The notes under the pieces: model-generated
Seen by the model: the letters and a program-made list of their open reading frames with translations, nothing else
Told to the model about the DNA's origin: nothing
Database searches by the model: none
DNA from: an uncultured Collinsella sp.
Lineage (GTDB): Bacteria > Actinomycetota > Coriobacteriia > Coriobacteriales > Coriobacteriaceae
Assembly (NCBI GenBank): GCA_902472315.1
Contig: CABRNM010000034.1
Coordinates: forward strand, 1 to 14,476
Length of the DNA: 14,476 nt
Direction of reading: 5' to 3'
Part shown: in pieces, positions 6,416-14,430 of the stretch
Layout of the letters: each line of letters opens with the position of its first letter
Position numbering within the stretch: position 1 is the stretch's first letter
Position numbers and translations under genes: made by a program

Positions 6416-8671
6416 ATGTCCGAGACCATTCAGGACCTCTATACCAGCTTCTCCGAGCAAATGGAGCCTATCCAGGAGGACAGCCGCTACTTCCGTTATC
6501 TGTTTGAGATGGCGCAGGCCTCGGGCACCACGATCGAGCAACAGCGCGAGGAGCTCGTCAAAGTGGTGGACGAGGAGTGGATCAGCATGATTGAGGACTC
6601 GCTCGACGCCATCAACACCATCATCGAAAATCCGCGCCGCTTCATCACCACCGAGGAAGAGGTGGTGCCGGTCTCGCTCGCCAAAAAGATCAGCGCCGAC
6701 AGCGTCCGTCATCTGAGCCAGAACACGCAGTTCCTGGCGCCGAGCGACGATGGTGGCGTCCATCCCACGCGCATCCTCAACGTCAGTACCGTCGAGACGT
6801 ACGACCTGTACGAGAACCGCTTTATCTACCACCTGATTCAGCGCCTGCTGACGTTTGTAGACAAGCGCACCGACGTGATCTTTTGGTCGACGGGCAACGA
6901 GATCCGCAACCGCTTTAAGATGCACAGCAAGATCGACGATGCGTACGAGGAGATCGAGTACAACGTCGAGATGACGGTCAAGAATCGCCAGAGCTTTGCC
7001 GAGAACGACGCCGACAACATGGACGTCTTTATGCGCATCGACCGCGTGCGCCGTCTGGTCATGGCACTGCGCGGCGCGTCGTTCTGCCAGATCATGAACG
7101 GATGCAGCGCGGTTCGCAGCCCCATTCAGCGCACCAACCTCATCATGAAGGACCCCAACTACCGCAAGTGCTACCAGCTGTGGCAGTTTATGGAGCGCTA
7201 CGACAAGGTGGGCTACAACATCGACGTGCAGCAGCAAGCGCTGGCGTTCGATGACGAGTACATGGTGCAGATGTACACCAACCTCATCAACAACTACACC
7301 GTCTTTAAGAGCCTGACCGACGACGAGCGCAACCTGCAGGAGCTCGAGAGCGTGCATCCCGAGCCGGTGGCGCCCAAGTTTATTAAGGAGATTAAGGAGG
7401 TGCAGGTCGATAGCCCCGACCTGCCCGATGTCGAGGTCCGTCGCGTGTTTGTGGAGGAGGTCACGCAGGCCCAGCTCGATGCCGAGCAGGCGCTGGCCGA
7501 GGCTCGCGAGCAGATTGAGGAGCTGCAGGGGCAGCTGAAGTCCTGGAAGGTGCAGGCGCACGCGCTGACCGATGAGCGCGATGACTTGGCAGACGAGCTG
7601 GACGAGGCAAAGGCGCGCGAGCTGGCGCTGACACAGCGTGCTCAGATGGCCGAGGCCGATGCCGAGGAGCTGCGTGACTCGCTGGAGGATGTCGAGGCGG
7701 GCAAGAAGGCTGCCGAGAATGCTGCCGTTGAGGCGCGCTCGACCGCGGCGGCCCAGCTTGAGCAGATGCACGCCGAGGCCGATGCCGAGGTGGTTGCCGC
7801 CCGTGCCGACGCGGACGCCAAGGTTGCTGCCGCCGAGCAGGCGGCCGCCGAGCAGGTTGCGCAGGTCAAGAGCGACGCTACTGCGGCCCTGGCTGCCAAG
7901 ACGGAAGCCGATGCCGCCGAGCTGCAGGCCGCCAAGGACGCCGCCGCAGCTGAGCTCGCCGAGGTGCGCGAGGCGTCTGCCAAGGAGCTCGCCGAGCTGC
8001 ATGCCAAGCTGGACGCCGCCCAGCTGCAGATTGAGGAAGTGCAGCTGACGGCCGAGCGCGATGCCCGTGCCGCGGCCGAGGCGGCCGACGCCGCCGCTGC
8101 TGTGGCGGAGCAGAAGCTCGCCGACACCGTTGCCGCGGCCGAGGAAAAGGTTTCCGCTGCTCAGCAGGCAGCCGATGCCGCGATCGATGCCGCCCGTGCG
8201 GCCGCCGATTCTGCCGTCGAGCAGGCTGCGGTGGACGCCAGCGAGAAGGTCGCCGCTGCCGCTGCCGAGCGCGATGCCACCACGCGTGCCGCCGAGGAGG
8301 CCCGTGCCGACGCCGACGCGCGTATCGCCGCGGCCGAGCTCGAGGCAGGGGAGCGTATTGAGCAGGAACTCGCCGCCGCCAAGGCCACGCACGAGCACGA
8401 GCTCGAGGCTGTCCGCGCGGAGATGCAGCAGCGCTTGGCCTCGTTGGCGCACGAGCTGGAGCAGGCCGAGCGCGATCGCGCCCGTGCCGAGCGCCGTGCC
8501 GAGGGCAACAGCCTGTCGCGCTATCTGTTGGCCCGCCTGCGCGGCGAGGCTGGCGAGCTGGCTGCGGGTGCCGAGGGCGACGCGGGTGCCGCGACCGATG
8601 CCGCGCCTTCTGCAAAGGATGCCGCCGACGCCGCCGACACTGCGCTTTCCGCAAGGGACGACGACAAGTGA
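6416..8671 (+). CDS. DUF2357-like protein with long Ala/Glu coiled-coil tail, no nuclease domain
   Basis: The product has 751 residues and no signal or membrane segment. Residues 1 to about 320 resemble the DUF2357/DUF524 partner proteins of McrB-type ATPases. Landmarks are T-Y-D-L-Y-E-N-R-F-I near 125, Q-R-T-N-L-I followed by D-P-N-Y-R-K near 245, and an M-Y-T-N-L-I-N-N-Y helix near 285. In those families a PD-(D/E)XK nuclease would come next, and I see no such motif. Instead a linker leads at about 345 into roughly 360 residues of Ala/Glu/Arg heptad-like coiled coil, ending near S-L-S-R-Y-L-L-A and an acidic Ala-rich tail. GGAG at 6406-6409 supports the ATG. It follows the AAA+ gene by 99 bp and overlaps the next start as TGATG. 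It is probably a structural or regulatory partner of the ATPase rather than a restriction subunit; this is inference. Confidence 0.7.
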   Translation: MSETIQDLYTSFSEQMEPIQEDSRYFRYLFEMAQASGTTIEQQREELVKVVDEEWISMIEDSLDAINTIIENPRRFITTEEEVVPVSLAKKISADSVRHLSQNTQFLAPSDDGGVHPTRILNVSTVETYDLYENRFIYHLIQRLLTFVDKRTDVIFWSTGNEIRNRFKMHSKIDDAYEEIEYNVEMTVKNRQSFAENDADNMDVFMRIDRVRRLVMALRGASFCQIMNGCSAVRSPIQRTNLIMKDPNYRKCYQLWQFMERYDKVGYNIDVQQQALAFDDEYMVQMYTNLINNYTVFKSLTDDERNLQELESVHPEPVAPKFIKEIKEVQVDSPDLPDVEVRRVFVEEVTQAQLDAEQALAEAREQIEELQGQLKSWKVQAHALTDERDDLADELDEAKARELALTQRAQMAEADAEELRDSLEDVEAGKKAAENAAVEARSTAAAQLEQMHAEADAEVVAARADADAKVAAAEQAAAEQVAQVKSDATAALAAKTEADAAELQAAKDAAAAELAEVREASAKELAELHAKLDAAQLQIEEVQLTAERDARAAAEAADAAAAVAEQKLADTVAAAEEKVSAAQQAADAAIDAARAAADSAVEQAAVDASEKVAAAAAERDATTRAAEEARADADARIAAAELEAGERIEQELAAAKATHEHELEAVRAEMQQRLASLAHELEQAERDRARAERRAEGNSLSRYLLARLRGEAGELAAGAEGDAGAATDAAPSAKDAADAADTALSARDDDK
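7649..7790 (+). repeat. In-frame direct repeat in the coiled-coil coding region
   Basis: An identical 19-base sequence, encoding A-E-A-D-A-E, occurs at 7649-7667 and 7772-7790, 123 bases (41 codons) apart. The surrounding DNA is a degenerate mix of GCC, GCG, GAG and GAC codons. The coiled coil has probably grown or shrunk by recombination between such repeats. Confidence 0.6.
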
Positions 8672-9375
8672 TGAAGCACGTGCTTCGTGTGATCAACGTG
8701 CTGGCGACCATGGTGATCCTGGTCGCCTTTGTGGTGCTGCTGCGCACGGTGTTCACGCCCGCCGGCGAGATTCCCACCATCATGGGCTACGGCTTTATGC
8801 GCACGCTGACCGGCTCGATGGAGCCGGCGATTCCCGTGCATTCGTTTATCGTCGTCGATACCGACAACAGCCAGGTCTACCAGGTGGGCGATATCATCAC
8901 CTTCCATTCGTCCGATGACGCGCTGGAGGGTTCGCTCAACACGCACCGCATCGTATCCGTGGAGGCTGCGTCCGACGGCTCGCCGGTCTACCACACCAAG
9001 GGCGATGCCAATCCGGTCGAGGACGTCGCGCCCGTGTCCGCCGCCGATGTGGTGGGCCGCGTGGTCTTTGTCTCGGCAGGCCTGGGCGTGGTGGTGTCGC
9101 TGCTCACCAATCCGCTGCTGTTCTTTCCGTTCATCGTGGTGCCGTTGATTGTGCTGCTGGTGCTCGAGATTCGCCATATGGTCAAAACCACACAAGAGGT
9201 GGCCCGCGCCGAGGACGAGGCCGCCCTGCGTGCTGCCGTGGAGCAGATTCGCGAAAAGCGTCGTAGCGAGCAGGAAGGCCAGGACGACGCTAAGGAGCAG
9301 AGCGACGGCGAGCATACTGGGGGAAGTGTGGAAACCGACCCCGGCGCCCTAGACGATTCCAACCGATCGGCATAG
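8671..9375 (+). CDS. SipW-type (ER/archaeal-type) signal peptidase I, copy 2
   Basis: This is a second membrane serine peptidase of 234 residues. The N-terminal membrane segment covers about 5-28. L-T-G-S-M-E-P gives catalytic Ser49, N-T-H-R-I gives His92 and T-K-G-D-A-N gives Asp112, the Ser/His/Asp set of SipW-type enzymes. A strongly hydrophobic region (about 120-165) anchors the C-terminal part. It is followed by a charged Glu/Arg/Ala helix and a polar, probably disordered tail. The ATG at 8671 overlaps the upstream TGA (TGATG). GTG at 8668 is an equally possible start, with AAGGGA at 8653-8658 nine bases before it. Outside the catalytic boxes it differs clearly from copy 1, so this is not a recent duplication; the two may serve different substrates. 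Confidence 0.88.
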   Translation: MKHVLRVINVLATMVILVAFVVLLRTVFTPAGEIPTIMGYGFMRTLTGSMEPAIPVHSFIVVDTDNSQVYQVGDIITFHSSDDALEGSLNTHRIVSVEAASDGSPVYHTKGDANPVEDVAPVSAADVVGRVVFVSAGLGVVVSLLTNPLLFFPFIVVPLIVLLVLEIRHMVKTTQEVARAEDEAALRAAVEQIREKRRSEQEGQDDAKEQSDGEHTGGSVETDPGALDDSNRSA

Positions 9376-9500
9376 CTCTTCAGTGCCTTTCGTCCCTGCA
9401 AATTGGACGCCCGTAGATGTTCCGAATCGTCTGCTTTTTCATACCAATATTCGTGCTACAGTTTGAGCGCTTTGTTGCCAATTGATTTCGGGGGAGTGGA
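9376..9500 (+). promoter_or_regulatory. Intergenic gap with a candidate promoter for the transporter
   Basis: The gap separates the secretion block from the EamA gene and is AT-richer than its surroundings. An extended -10 element, TG-C-TACAGT (9454-9462), is preceded at about 17 bases by the T-rich stretch 9434-9440, a poor -35 box. GGGGAG (9491-9496) is the ribosome site of the next gene. I see no convincing terminator for the upstream operon here. Confidence 0.4.
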
Positions 9501-10523
9501 ATGGAGCAGGAGCGCTCAGCGCAGCGTGCACGCAAAAAGGCTTCGGTACCGATGACGGCGGCGTCCGATTTTGTCGTGCCCGAGGGAACTGACGAGCTCA
9601 GCCGCAGCACCCGCCGTGCATGGCGCGAGCGCCTCAACGATGCGTCGTCGCGCAAGATGATTACGGGCGTTCTGGCCACGCTGGCGGGCGGTTCGTTTTG
9701 GGGTTTTTCGGGCACCAGCGCGAGCTTCCTGTTCGATACTTATCACGTTGATACCCTGTGGCTTATGAGTGTGCGCCAGATTCTCGCCGGCCTGCTCTTT
9801 ATGGCCGTGGTGGTCACGCGCGATCGCGAGCGTCTGGTTAGGCTCTGGACCACGCCCGCCGACCGTAGGCAACTGCTGCTTTTTACCGCTTTTGGCCTGC
9901 TGTTCAACCAGTTCTGCTATCTTTCGGCCGTGCGTCTGACCAATGCCGGAACCGCGACGGTGCTCCAGTGCCTGCAGCTGGTCATCATCATGGGTTACGC
10001 CTGCGTGGTCGATCGCCGCATGCCGCGCGCTCGCGAGACGATCGGCATTGGTCTGGCCCTCGGTGGCACCTTTTTAATCGCTACCGGCGGCGATCCGACC
10101 AGTTTGAGCATATCGCCGCTTGGTCTGGTCGCAGGCCTTATGTGTGCGGTTAGCGCAGCCTGTATGGCGGTGATTCCCGCCAAGATTCTGCCCGAATACG
10201 GCAGCCCCATCGTTACAGGCTCTGCCATGCTCACAGCGGGCGTGGTCTCGTGCGTCTTCGTGCAGCCGTGGGCTCATATGCCGGCGCTCGATGCTGCCGG
10301 TATCGAGGCGCTCGCGGTGTTTGTGGTCATTGGCTCGTTTTTTGCCTACATGCTGTATATGCAGGGCGTTAAGGACATCGGCTCGGTGCGTGCGAGCCTC
10401 ATCGGAACCGTGGAGCCGGTCTCGGCGACCATCACCAGCGCCGTTATGCTGGGCACGGTATTTTTGCCGACCGACTTGATTGGCTTTGCCATGATTATCG
10501 TGATGATGTTCCTGACGGTATAG
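9501..10523 (+). CDS. EamA/DMT-family transporter
   Basis: This is a predicted inner-membrane carrier of 340 residues with about ten membrane segments in two EamA repeats (about 53-195 and 204-340). The first repeat starts with G-G-S-F-W-G-F-S-G-T and includes the N-A-G-T-A-T-V-L-Q segment, both common in EamA proteins. The second includes a G-S-V-R-A-S-L-I-G-T-V-E-P-V segment, the usual late signature of the family. Members move small metabolites such as amino acids or their derivatives; the substrate cannot be read from sequence. A 52-residue hydrophilic N-terminal extension is longer than usual, so a start further in (for example ATG 9552) is possible, but the ribosome site favours 9501. 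It has its own gap on both sides and is probably transcribed alone. Confidence 0.88.
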   Translation: MEQERSAQRARKKASVPMTAASDFVVPEGTDELSRSTRRAWRERLNDASSRKMITGVLATLAGGSFWGFSGTSASFLFDTYHVDTLWLMSVRQILAGLLFMAVVVTRDRERLVRLWTTPADRRQLLLFTAFGLLFNQFCYLSAVRLTNAGTATVLQCLQLVIIMGYACVVDRRMPRARETIGIGLALGGTFLIATGGDPTSLSISPLGLVAGLMCAVSAACMAVIPAKILPEYGSPIVTGSAMLTAGVVSCVFVQPWAHMPALDAAGIEALAVFVVIGSFFAYMLYMQGVKDIGSVRASLIGTVEPVSATITSAVMLGTVFLPTDLIGFAMIIVMMFLTV

Positions 10524-10554
10524 CTTACGCCGCTGCCTAGACGGACACGGTGTT

Positions 10555-10579
10555 GCACCACAATTCCGCGAATTGGTGC
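10555..10579 (+). other. Bulged hairpin after the transporter gene
   Basis: GCAC and CAATTC (10555-10566, with a two-base CA bulge between them) pair with GAATTG and GTGC (10570-10579) around the loop CGC. No T run follows, so this is not a classical terminator. It could be a Rho-independent-like 3' end of the transporter mRNA or an operator ahead of the DUF4012 gene. Confidence 0.4.
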
Positions 10580-10592
10580 CTGCATCTGGAGT

Positions 10593-10622
10593 TTAACTGA
10601 CGATGCCAAATATGTCATAAAC
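10593..10622 (+). promoter_or_regulatory. Possible promoter for the DUF4012-glmM unit
   Basis: TTAACT (10593-10598) and TAAACT (10617-10622) are 18 bases apart and each match four of six consensus positions, inside an AT-rich stretch upstream of the gene at 10663. A TTGACT at 10634-10639 is a better -35 box but has no -10 partner at usable distance. Confidence 0.3.
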
Positions 10623-10662
10623 TAATAGCGTTATTGACTTTTAGTATTGCGAGGACTCCTCT

Positions 10663-13020
10663 ATGGCTGGTAACCACTTTAAGAACGGCGACGGCGAGCG
10701 CCCTGCAGTTCCGCCGTGTTCAAATGGGACTGGAAACGCTGACGTACCGAGTGGATCCAGCCAAAACGGTGCTGGCAACCGTACGTCTCCGGGCGAAACG
10801 GCGATGTTTGCCGCTCTGTACGAACAGTCTCAAAAGGCAAAACAGGCTGGTCGCGTAGGCAGGCAGGCATTTCCGGGCGGGGCGGGCTCTGCGGCTTCGT
10901 CGGCCGGGGTCCGTCCGGCGCCAACGGGCGGTGCAAATGTCGCCGGCTCCACTGGCCCCGCTAACAACGCTCATCGCGCCCACAACGCCGGCCCCGTCAA
11001 CTCTGCCAATCCCGCCAATAGTGCTTCTTCTGCTGGAGACGCAGGGCTTACGGGTAACCTAGGCACTATCTATACGGGCGCTTCCGAAACCGGCACGTTT
11101 GCCCGTCTCAATGACGACGGTGCCGAGTTTAAGGGCTCGGGCTCTAAAGAAGATTATTACGATTTTGGCTTGAACTACGGCGGTGATTCCTCGACGAGCC
11201 CGACCTCGAACGGCCTGGTTCGCCATCGCCATCGCAAGGGCGAGCGCAAGAAGCGCCGCGTTGCAGCCGTTGTTGCTGTCATCGTCGCGGTGGTTCTTGT
11301 CGCTTTTGGCGTGAGTGGCTTCATGCTGTTTAACTCGGCAAAAACCGTGAAGAGCCAGGCAAAGGAAACAGTCGAGATCGTCGGCGGCCTTAAGGACAAG
11401 GTCACGTCGGGCGATTTTTCGACCCTGCCCGACGATGCGAAAAAAATTGACGAGCTCTGCAGCAGCATGAAGAAGGAGACCTCGAGTCCGGTGTGGACGA
11501 TGGCTTCGTTCATTCCGGTGTACGGCGGCGATATTAACGCCGCCCGCACCATGGTCGACGCTCTGTCCGATGTTTCGAGCGGCGCGCTGGTCCCCATGGC
11601 CGATAATCTCGCTCAGGCAACGCCCGGTAAGCTGTTCCAGGACGGGACAATCAACGTGTCCGCGCTGCAGGCGGTCGCCGATTCGCTCTCCGATAGCTCG
11701 AAGGCGTTCAAGAGCGCCAACAAAAAGGTGCAGGGTATTGGCGATACGCATATCGCCCAGGTAACCGAGCTGGTCGATAAGGCAAAGGACGGCTTTGCCA
11801 CCCTGGACGGTGTAGTCGACGCGGCAGAGAAGATTGCCCCCGTTCTGCCCCAGATGCTCGGCGCCAACGGCCAGACGCGCCATTATCTTGTGCTCGCGAT
11901 GAGCAATGTCGAGATCCGCGCCTGCGGCGGTTTCCCGGGTTCGCGCGGCGTGATGTCAGTGACTGACGGTAAGCTCGAACTGGGCGATTTTGTCAAAGTC
12001 GACATGATGAAAGAGCCCTTGAGCCCGCTTCCCATCACCGATGAAGAGGCAAACTTGTTCACGACCGGATGGGGCCTGACCGGATTCAACACGCTCGGAT
12101 ACACGATGGGCGACGTTACGATGACACCCGATTATCCGCGTGCGGCTCAGCTTGCCAGCGATATGCAGAAGGCCATTGTTGGAGATGACATCGACGGCGT
12201 ATTTGCAGTCGATCCGGTATTTTTGCAGTATATGCTCGGCATTGTGGGCGGCACGCAGCTTCCCGACGGTACCGTCGTCGATGGAAGCAACGCTGCAAAG
12301 GTGCTGCTGCACGATATTTATTGGAATTACCCGGTAGAGGAACAGGACGCCATTTTTGCGGCGGTTGCCGGATCGGCTTTTAACAAGATCGTGGATGAAC
12401 TGGGCTCCAGCGATATTACTAAGATCGCCGCCGCCATCGAAAAGGGTGCTTCCGAGGGTCGCATCCTGATGTATTCGAGAAACGATGACGAGGAAAAGGC
12501 CGCGAAGGCCCTTGGCATTTCCGGCGCTCTCCAAAATGATGCGTCTGAGGCTCCGATTTTGGGCGTCTATGTGAATAACTACAGCTATTCAAAGATGGAT
12601 TGGTTCCTTGATAAGCGAGTCACCATCGATTCTTCGGTTGAAAATGCCGATGGCTCGACGACGTATCGAGTAACCACTACGCTCAAGAACACGATGACCC
12701 CCCAGGAGAAGGCCGAGATGCCTGGTTATTTCCAGGGCCATAACGGCATTAGCCAGGATATTGATGACGAGGTGCTGAGGCTCTATCTCTACGCTCCCGC
12801 GGGAGGCAGCATTTCGGACATTAAGACTTCGGGCTCCGGTTCTATCGAGATGAACGAAGCGACGCACGATGGCCTGAAGGTTGCATGGGGCGGCGTCCAC
12901 ATGCTTCTTGGACAAGACATAAAGGTCGAGTACACGGTTACGACTTCGAAGGACTCTGGGCACAAAGCGCTTAAGGTTCGCACCACGCCAACCGCTCAAA
13001 CGTTTGAACAGGATAAGTAA
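10663..13020 (+). CDS. DUF4012 membrane protein with long disordered N-terminus
   Basis: The product has 785 residues. Residues 1 to about 190 are low-complexity and rich in Asn, Ala, Gly, Ser and Pro (for example repeated N-S-A-N-P-A-N), almost certainly disordered and cytoplasmic. A basic cluster (R-H-R-H-R-K...K-K-R-R, about 186-199) precedes the single membrane segment at 200-224. The rest lies outside the membrane: a helical region (about 230-400), then the DUF4012 core. The core begins around 406 with L-V-L-A-M-S-N-V-E-I-R-A-C-G-G-F-P-G-S, the family hallmark, followed by a strand-rich C-terminal part. DUF4012 proteins have no firmly established activity; many lie near cell-surface polysaccharide genes. 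GAGGA at 10651-10655 supports the ATG. Only 3 bp separate it from glmM, so a shared role in envelope glycan assembly is plausible (inference). Confidence 0.85.
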   Translation: MAGNHFKNGDGERPAVPPCSNGTGNADVPSGSSQNGAGNRTSPGETAMFAALYEQSQKAKQAGRVGRQAFPGGAGSAASSAGVRPAPTGGANVAGSTGPANNAHRAHNAGPVNSANPANSASSAGDAGLTGNLGTIYTGASETGTFARLNDDGAEFKGSGSKEDYYDFGLNYGGDSSTSPTSNGLVRHRHRKGERKKRRVAAVVAVIVAVVLVAFGVSGFMLFNSAKTVKSQAKETVEIVGGLKDKVTSGDFSTLPDDAKKIDELCSSMKKETSSPVWTMASFIPVYGGDINAARTMVDALSDVSSGALVPMADNLAQATPGKLFQDGTINVSALQAVADSLSDSSKAFKSANKKVQGIGDTHIAQVTELVDKAKDGFATLDGVVDAAEKIAPVLPQMLGANGQTRHYLVLAMSNVEIRACGGFPGSRGVMSVTDGKLELGDFVKVDMMKEPLSPLPITDEEANLFTTGWGLTGFNTLGYTMGDVTMTPDYPRAAQLASDMQKAIVGDDIDGVFAVDPVFLQYMLGIVGGTQLPDGTVVDGSNAAKVLLHDIYWNYPVEEQDAIFAAVAGSAFNKIVDELGSSDITKIAAAIEKGASEGRILMYSRNDDEEKAAKALGISGALQNDASEAPILGVYVNNYSYSKMDWFLDKRVTIDSSVENADGSTTYRVTTTLKNTMTPQEKAEMPGYFQGHNGISQDIDDEVLRLYLYAPAGGSISDIKTSGSGSIEMNEATHDGLKVAWGGVHMLLGQDIKVEYTVTTSKDSGHKALKVRTTPTAQTFEQDK

Positions 13021-13023
13021 GAT

Positions 13024-14355
13024 ATGAAGTACTTTGGCACCGACGGCTTTCGCGGCGAGGCCAACGTTGGACTGACGGTAGAGCACGCTTATAAGATCGG
13101 CCGCTTTGTGGGCTGGTATTACGGCGCCAACCGCGGGACCAAGGCGCGCGTGATCGTGGGCAAGGACACGCGTCGCTCGAGCTATATGTTCGAGGCGGCG
13201 CTGGTGAGCGGCTTGGTCGCGAGCGGCGCGGACGCCTACATGCTGCACGTGATCCCGACGCCGGGCGTGGCGCATCAGACCGTGGAGGGCTGCTTCGATT
13301 GCGGCATCATGATCAGTGCGAGCCACAACCCGTTTTGCGATAACGGCATTAAGCTCGTCAACAGCGACGGCTATAAGATGGACGAGGACGTGCTGGAGCT
13401 CATCGAGGATTACATCGATGGCAAGAGCGAAGTGCCGCTGGCCACGGGCAACCACATCGGTGCCACGGTGGACTACATGCAGGGTCGCAACCGCTATATT
13501 GCCTCGCTCATTGCAAGTGCGAACTTTTCGCTGCAGGGCGTCAAGATCGGTCTCGACTGTGCCAACGGCTCGGCATCCTCGGTGGCCAAGCCGGTGTTCG
13601 ACGCGCTGGGTGCCGACGTACGCGTGATTAACGCCGCGCCCGATGGCTTTAACATCAACGTCGACTGCGGCTCCACGCATATGGAGCGCCTGCAGCGCCA
13701 CGTGGTGGAGCAGGGCCTGGACGTGGGCTTTGCCTACGACGGCGATGCCGACCGCTGCCTGGCCGTGGACGAGCGCGGTCGCGTGGTCGACGGCGACCAG
13801 ATCCTGTACGTGTGCGGCGTGTACCTGAACAAGCACGGGCGCCTCTCGGGCGGTACCGTGGTGCCGACGATCGCCAGCAACTTTGGCCTGGTCAAGTCGC
13901 TGGAGCTTGCCGGTCTGAGTGCCGTGACCAGCGGCGTGGGCGACCGTCATGTGTATGCCAAGATGCGCGAGGGCGGCTACAGCCTGGGCGGCGAGCAGAC
14001 GGGCCACACGATCTTTGGCGATATCGAGCGCACGGGCGACGGCATTATGACCTCGCTGCGCGTGATGGAAGTGATTCGCGCTGAGCGCGAGACACTCTCG
14101 CAGCTCACGGCTCCGTGCAAGCTGCTGCCGCAGGCTCAGGTCGCCGTGCGCGTGGCGGATAAGGACGCCGCGCTGGGCAACATGGGCGTCCAGGCCGCCA
14201 TTGCCGAGGCCGAGGCGTCGCTGGCGGGCGAGGGCCGCGTACTGGTGCGCAAGAGCGGAACCGAGTCGGTGATTCGCGTTTTGGCTGAGGCTCCGGACCA
14301 ATCGGCCGCCGACGCCGCTATGAAGCGCATCGCCAACGCGCTGGAAGCTCTGTAG
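13024..14355 (+). CDS. glmM: Phosphoglucosamine mutase
   Basis: The enzyme converts glucosamine-6-phosphate to glucosamine-1-phosphate in the cytoplasm, the step before UDP-N-acetylglucosamine and so essential for peptidoglycan. The 443-residue length fits the family. F-G-T-D-G-F-R-G at the N-terminus, S-A-S-H-N-P with the phosphorylated Ser100, the metal-binding D-G-D-A-D-R at 239-244, the sugar-specificity loop G-G-E-Q-T-G-H at 322-328, and the phosphate-binding R-K-S-G-T-E at 409-414 are all intact. The specificity loop and Ser100 placement favour GlmM over phosphomannomutase. It follows the DUF4012 gene by 3 bp, with AGGA at 13010-13013 as ribosome site inside that gene. In many Gram-positives glmM follows cdaA and ybbR; that arrangement is not seen here. 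Confidence 0.95.
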   Translation: MKYFGTDGFRGEANVGLTVEHAYKIGRFVGWYYGANRGTKARVIVGKDTRRSSYMFEAALVSGLVASGADAYMLHVIPTPGVAHQTVEGCFDCGIMISASHNPFCDNGIKLVNSDGYKMDEDVLELIEDYIDGKSEVPLATGNHIGATVDYMQGRNRYIASLIASANFSLQGVKIGLDCANGSASSVAKPVFDALGADVRVINAAPDGFNINVDCGSTHMERLQRHVVEQGLDVGFAYDGDADRCLAVDERGRVVDGDQILYVCGVYLNKHGRLSGGTVVPTIASNFGLVKSLELAGLSAVTSGVGDRHVYAKMREGGYSLGGEQTGHTIFGDIERTGDGIMTSLRVMEVIRAERETLSQLTAPCKLLPQAQVAVRVADKDAALGNMGVQAAIAEAEASLAGEGRVLVRKSGTESVIRVLAEAPDQSAADAAMKRIANALEAL

Positions 14356-14383
14356 TTACGCGGTTCTACCAAACCGCGTAACT
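14354..14383 (+). terminator. Perfect 12-bp hairpin overlapping the glmM stop codon
   Basis: The arm at 14354-14365 and its exact complement at 14372-14383 form a 12-base-pair stem around a six-base loop (CTACCA). The stem begins within the TAG stop codon. No T run follows, so it may be a processing or stability element, or a first, inefficient terminator backed up by the hairpin at 14431. Confidence 0.5.
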
Positions 14384-14430
14384 GCTCGACGCTGCAAACG
14401 GCCCCAAGCGGCAATCTGACGTTCAATTTC

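Noticed and set aside
5585..8452. 955-codon open frame on the minus strand
   Set aside because: It is the mirror of GC-rich Ala/Glu codons of the DUF2357-like gene and the end of the ATPase gene. The product is Leu/Gly/His/Arg-rich with no recognisable domain, and it spans two real genes and the gap between them.
7640..8500. Repetitive look suggesting a tandem repeat or CRISPR array
   Set aside because: The periodicity comes from Ala/Glu codons in one continuous coding frame; there are no constant repeat units with spacers.
4627..8671. McrBC restriction system
   Set aside because: The ATPase is McrB-like, but there is no DNA-binding N-terminal domain (membrane segments instead) and no visible nuclease motif in the partner.
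3857..10551. Shared motif CCTAGAC(A/G)GACACGGT in two gaps (3856-3871 and 10536-10551)
   Set aside because: A 16-base match with one difference is expected about once by chance in a window of this size, and there is no further shared context.
12589..14301. 570-codon open frame on the minus strand
   Set aside because: It lies opposite glmM, whose motifs are all intact, and the end of the DUF4012 gene. The translation is a His/Ala/Val-rich shadow typical of GC-rich DNA.
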